The notes beneath the pieces are model-generated. The model was not told where the DNA came from, ran no database searches, and saw only the letters and a list, made by a program, of their open reading frames with translations. From NCBI RefSeq assembly GCF_051209875.1, contig NZ_JBNTQY010000001.1, positions 1,674,001 to 1,738,000 on the forward strand: a stretch of 64,000 nucleotides of DNA, read 5' to 3'. This DNA comes from Emticicia sp051209875. Its GTDB lineage: Bacteria > Bacteroidota > Bacteroidia > Cytophagales > Spirosomataceae. A program made the translations under genes and the position numbers. Within the stretch, counting starts at the first letter, position 1. Every line of letters begins with the position of its first letter. Of the stretch, positions 60,501 to 64,000 are shown one piece after another.

Positions 60501-63065
60501 TTATTCTTCCTCAGCTGCAAATTGTCCACCTAAACTAATATTGCTACCAAAGAAAAGAGCATTTAAGAAAAGTTTGTTTGTGCCGAACCATGTTCCTCTA
60601 AAATTGGGGTCATCAGAGAATAAAACTACTCGTCCACTGCCTTCATAAGCAATATTGATTGCAGCAGAATTAGCAATTCTTTTCAAAGATTCTTGATGAA
60701 CGTAACCCGTAATTCTTGGATTTTGTGTATAAACCAAAACCGAGTTTGCTGCTCCTACGCTTCTCTCTAAAACTGTGTTATTATTGCGGTAAATAGCCAT
60801 TTTTTTATTGGTATAACCAAAGCCAATTGGACTTGAAATATCAAGCTCAGCTTCAAAAATAGCTCCGCCCGTTTGTTTTGCACCTTCTGATGCTTGAATA
60901 TCTTCGTATGTAATACGAACTTTATTTCTGCTGCTATCAGGTTTCGCTTCACGCAATTTTTCTTTTACTATATCTTGCTTGATTGCCCATTCAGTGCCAG
61001 TTTTTAGGGTGATCAATGTGCCACCATTAGCAACCCAAGCTTTGAGTTTTTGAGAGGAAGGTTTATCCAAAGCTGAATAATTCCCACCAACCAGTACAAT
61101 GGTATTATAGCGATTGATATTTAGTCGAGCAAAATTGTAAATTTCTACTTTTGTAATTGGCATTCCAATTTTTGTATCCAATAAATGCCAAATTTCGCCA
61201 GCTTCCGAAGATGTTACGCCCCCACCCACGAGCATCATTGCTTGCGGTTTTCTAACAGTTTGGAAACTATTACTTCCCAAATCAATACCTGAGCTACTAA
61301 AGCCAGTTGAAATAGATTCGATAGTAACGCCTGTATTTTGTGAGATTTGCTTTAATTTTTGATATAATTCTTCAGAATTGAGTTTTTGTTTTTGCACCGA
61401 AATCAAAAGTGTTCCGTAGCCATAATCTTTTCCGCCAATACTAAATTTCTTGAAAGAGGTTTTTGTAAGTATTTGATTATCAAGTAATTGATTTAATGCT
61501 TTCGGGGCATAATAATCTGTCCACTCTATTAAATAGGCATATTCGCTTTTAGTAAGTGTTGTAGGATTTGCTTTCAAATCAGCCTTAGTAATACGTTCAC
61601 CTTTCTGAAAAACACCTTTCATTTCTGCGTGAGGAAGCCCATACGCCAAAGCTAAATTCCATGCTGAAGCATCATAAAATAGGCTATCAGCAAAAGTAGT
61701 TGGACGGTCAAAAATAGAGCGAACCATCAAGTACTGTGCTTGTGCCGAAGGAATGACTACTGTTTTTCCTTTCTTAAAACTTTGTCCATTTTCGGTAATA
61801 TCGGTTGAAAGATGATAGAATTCTATGTCATGTTGCAAAAGTAAATCCCAAAAAGCACGATTGCGACTTTGGTCGTTGGCATCACCAATTATATAAGCTT
61901 TTGTAGCAGATTTTTGCCCTTGCACAATTGATTCTGAAAAGAAATTTCTTTGATGTTTCAAAAGATTTTCTTTTTCAACCAACGAAGCACGAACCGTAGC
62001 TAAAGCATTGACCAATTGGTTTCTTATCGTAAAACCAAAAGCTAAATCGCCATTTTGGCTTTCTTGTAAATGCCCACGAGAACTTGCTTGTTCAAATAAA
62101 AGACCTAAACCACCTTCCATATCGGGGTAACTTGAACCATAGCCAGGGTACAAATTATCAAAAGACTCTTTGGTGTAGTACAACGAACCGATTTCGTTCA
62201 TGGCTTGCTCAAAATACTTAGCAAAGCGGCTATTTAAGTCCTTATAAACATATTTGGGTATGAGAGGATTTTCAGCATTTTCTTTGGTTGGTTCAAAAAA
62301 ATGAGAAGCATTTGTTCCCATTTCATGAAAGTCAGTCACTACATTTGGCAGCCATTGGTGATAAAAAGCCAAGCGATTTCTACTTTCAACATTGACAGCC
62401 AAATACCAATCACGGTTCAAATCAAACCAATAATGGTTGGTACGTCCACCTGGCCAAACTTCGTTGTGTTCACGGTCGTTGGCATCAGCCACCATTGGAT
62501 CACCTTTGTGCATATTTGCCCAATGTGTATGACGGTCACGACCATCAGGATTGATCACTGGTTCCATCAATACCACTGCATCTTTTAGCCAATTGAGTGC
62601 CTCTGGGTCTTCGGTAGCGGTCAAGTAGTAGGCTGTTAGAATAGAAGCCTCACCACCTGAAGGCTCATTTCCATGAACATTATAGCCCAACCAAATAATA
62701 GCAGGAGCTTTTTTGGTATCTGGCATTGGTTTGGCAGGATCGGTGATTGTCAAATGTTCCTTTCGAATCTCTTCTATACGTTTTAAGTTTTCGGGGTTTG
62801 AAATCGTCACAATTATTTGCTCACGATGTTCATTAGTTTCGCCAATTTTCTGTACTGACACTCTATCAGAAACTCGGTCGAGTTCACGCATGTATTCTAC
62901 TAATTTATCATGTCGAGTATGATGCGATCCTATGGCATATCCAAGAAATTGCTCAGGGGTAGGAATTGCAGAGTTGAGTTGTTTTTTAGGAAAAAAGTAG
63001 TCATTTTGGGCAAAAGAATTGCATAAAATGCCAAAAAAGCAAACAAACAATAAATGTTTCTTCAT
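60501..63065 (-). CDS. Secreted M14 zinc carboxypeptidase
   Basis: 854 residues with a signal peptide (MKKHLLFVCFFGILCNSFAQ). The zinc ligands are H131 and E134 in YNVHGNEPSGGEAS and H247 in VVTDFHEMG. The catalytic glutamate is probably E325 in GLLFEQASSRGH. EPVINPDGRDRHTHW and YWFDLNRDW are family signatures. After residue 380 there is a second domain with glutamine-amidotransferase-like strands (TIVLVGGNYSALDK, LKAWVANGGTLITLKTGTEW) that many Bacteroidota M14 proteins carry. It probably digests peptides outside the inner membrane. Single gene. Confidence 0.93.
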   Translation of the reverse strand: MKKHLLFVCFFGILCNSFAQNDYFFPKKQLNSAIPTPEQFLGYAIGSHHTRHDKLVEYMRELDRVSDRVSVQKIGETNEHREQIIVTISNPENLKRIEEIRKEHLTITDPAKPMPDTKKAPAIIWLGYNVHGNEPSGGEASILTAYYLTATEDPEALNWLKDAVVLMEPVINPDGRDRHTHWANMHKGDPMVADANDREHNEVWPGGRTNHYWFDLNRDWYLAVNVESRNRLAFYHQWLPNVVTDFHEMGTNASHFFEPTKENAENPLIPKYVYKDLNSRFAKYFEQAMNEIGSLYYTKESFDNLYPGYGSSYPDMEGGLGLLFEQASSRGHLQESQNGDLAFGFTIRNQLVNALATVRASLVEKENLLKHQRNFFSESIVQGQKSATKAYIIGDANDQSRNRAFWDLLLQHDIEFYHLSTDITENGQSFKKGKTVVIPSAQAQYLMVRSIFDRPTTFADSLFYDASAWNLALAYGLPHAEMKGVFQKGERITKADLKANPTTLTKSEYAYLIEWTDYYAPKALNQLLDNQILTKTSFKKFSIGGKDYGYGTLLISVQKQKLNSEELYQKLKQISQNTGVTIESISTGFSSSGIDLGSNSFQTVRKPQAMMLVGGGVTSSEAGEIWHLLDTKIGMPITKVEIYNFARLNINRYNTIVLVGGNYSALDKPSSQKLKAWVANGGTLITLKTGTEWAIKQDIVKEKLREAKPDSSRNKVRITYEDIQASEGAKQTGGAIFEAELDISSPIGFGYTNKKMAIYRNNNTVLERSVGAANSVLVYTQNPRITGYVHQESLKRIANSAAINIAYEGSGRVVLFSDDPNFRGTWFGTNKLFLNALFFGSNISLGGQFAAEEE

Positions 63066-63184
63066 GGGTATAACAGGGTTTAGTTTGTGATGGATTAAAG
63101 ATATGAAAAAAAAGATTTGGTAGCATCTTTATCTAAAATATTGTACTTCATTTTTTAGAAATTGGTAATAATATCGTTTTTATT

Positions 63185-63214
63185 TTTGTTGCAAAGAAAA
63201 AATAATTCTCTTTG
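63185..63214 (+). promoter_or_regulatory. Candidate promoter before the GT2 gene
   Basis: TTTG at 63185-63188 and TCTCTTTG at 63207-63214, spaced 18. The -7 box has one mismatch to TAnnTTTG. It lies about 40 bases before the ATG. Confidence 0.45.
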
Positions 63215-63252
63215 TAACGAAATTTATACCGCCTCTCTTAGCCATTTGATTA

Positions 63253-63966
63253 ATGACTACAAAAATCTTAATAGTGATACCATGTTTCAACGAAGAAAAA
63301 ACGATTGCTACATTATTACGAGAGCTTTTGGTGGTTGATTTTTCGGAAAAATATAGTGTAAGTATTGTTGTCGTTAATGATGGTTCAATAGATAAAACAG
63401 CTATAATTGTGCGTCAATTTGATGTGATTTTGTTAAATTTACCTGTCAATTTGGGAATAGGAGGAGCGGTACAGACTGGTTTTAAGTATGCTTTTGAGAA
63501 TGATTTTGATTTAGCAATTCAAGTGGATGGCGATGGTCAGCACCCACCAAGTCAGATTAAAAAACTACTTTTAGCTTTTGAGAAAAATAGAGCAAATGTG
63601 GTAATTGGTTCAAGATTTCTTGTTAAACAAGGTTTTCAATCTTCTGCTTTGAGAAGGGTAGGAATTTACTATCTGCATTGGTTCAATAAATTACTTACAC
63701 AGAAAAATATCTATGATATTACTTCAGGCTTTAGATTATTTGATAAAAAAGTGATTGCTTTCATCGTTTGCTACTATCCAGACGAATATCCAGAACCTGA
63801 ATCTTTGGTTATTTTTTCTAAAGCGGGGTTTTCTATTTCAGAAACAGCCGTTGAGATGAGACCCCGACAAGGAGGAAAATCTTCGATACAGCATTTTTCT
63901 CAGATTTATTATATTTTAAAAGTAAGCATTGCCATGTTTTTTTCATTCATAAGAAAAGTAAAATAA
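63253..63966 (+). CDS. Family 2 glycosyltransferase, dolichyl-phosphate mannose synthase-like
   Basis: 237 residues. It has the GT-A fold with ILIVIPCFNEEKTIATLLRE, VVVNDGSIDKT, NLPVNLGIGGAVQTGFKYAF, the DxD-type metal site in QVDGDGQHPPSQI, IGSRFL and DITSGFRLFDKK. It lacks the C-terminal membrane segments of some relatives. It probably transfers a sugar to a polyprenyl phosphate for cell-envelope polymers. It is the first gene of what may be an operon continuing past the window edge. Confidence 0.9.
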   Translation: MTTKILIVIPCFNEEKTIATLLRELLVVDFSEKYSVSIVVVNDGSIDKTAIIVRQFDVILLNLPVNLGIGGAVQTGFKYAFENDFDLAIQVDGDGQHPPSQIKKLLLAFEKNRANVVIGSRFLVKQGFQSSALRRVGIYYLHWFNKLLTQKNIYDITSGFRLFDKKVIAFIVCYYPDEYPEPESLVIFSKAGFSISETAVEMRPRQGGKSSIQHFSQIYYILKVSIAMFFSFIRKVK

Positions 63967-63973
63967 TTGATTA

Positions 63974-64000
63974 ATGTTTACTGATAAATATGTAAAACAT
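63974..64000 (+). CDS. Possible start of the next gene (cut by window edge)
   Basis: An ATG eight bases after the glycosyltransferase gene opens a frame of nine codons to the edge (MFTDKYVKH). Too little is visible to name it. Confidence 0.25.

Overview
The window looks like a chromosomal segment of a low-GC member of the Bacteroidota, most likely the Cytophagales (Spirosomataceae-like). The evidence is the gene content: DUF4270, DUF4249, GSCFA, DUF5916, ELWxxDGT repeats, TonB receptors with an STN plus carboxypeptidase-like front, a one-domain 'glycogen synthase' and an FtsB/DivIC-enolase-YicC run. Many genes also have a TAnnTTTG box 20-100 bases upstream of their start, which is the -7 element of the Bacteroidota primary sigma factor. 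No rRNA, tRNA, phage, transposase or CRISPR array was seen. The species is inferred, not read.

Layout. 1-11.5 kb: a truncated GbsR/MarR regulator, aminopeptidase P, a Uma2-type nuclease, a secreted propeller protein, an outer-membrane DUF5916 protein, a secreted toroid-like protein, an ABC exporter and a CE15-type esterase. 11.5-18.7 kb: an ELWxxDGT protein lying between an intact prolyl oligopeptidase and a decayed copy of that gene's 3' end, then fdhD and a YdeP-type molybdopterin oxidoreductase. 18.8-33.8 kb: housekeeping genes (glmS, DUF4270, one-domain GT5, divIC, eno, yicC, argS, glutathione peroxidase, menA, an OmpA lipoprotein and a TPR protein).

33.9-47.2 kb is the most unusual part. 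A module occurs twice: a TPR-containing HisKA_2 histidine kinase on the minus strand, divergent from a protein that is only a LytTR DNA-binding domain, followed on the plus strand by secreted repeat proteins. The first copy also has a full receiver-LytTR regulator and carries FN3, fibre-like and SBBP-like proteins. The second carries a beta-helix protein and a DPG-repeat protein. Both divergent regions carry (T/C)AAAG(A/T) repeats spaced exactly 21 bp, the phasing expected of LytTR sites. The FN3 gene contains three almost identical 267-bp tandem units.

47.2-52.6 kb: an oversized D-Ala-D-Ala ligase, a NifU-domain protein, Mrp, DUF2071 and GSCFA proteins. 53-60.4 kb: a second LytTR circuit, consisting of CotH, a LytS-like kinase, a LytTR regulator, a TonB receptor and a DUF4249 lipoprotein. 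GTGTAGA repeats at 21-bp spacing lie in the cotH/kinase divergent region and again before the TonB receptor, so the regulator probably controls the locus. The window ends with an M14 peptidase and a family 2 glycosyltransferase.
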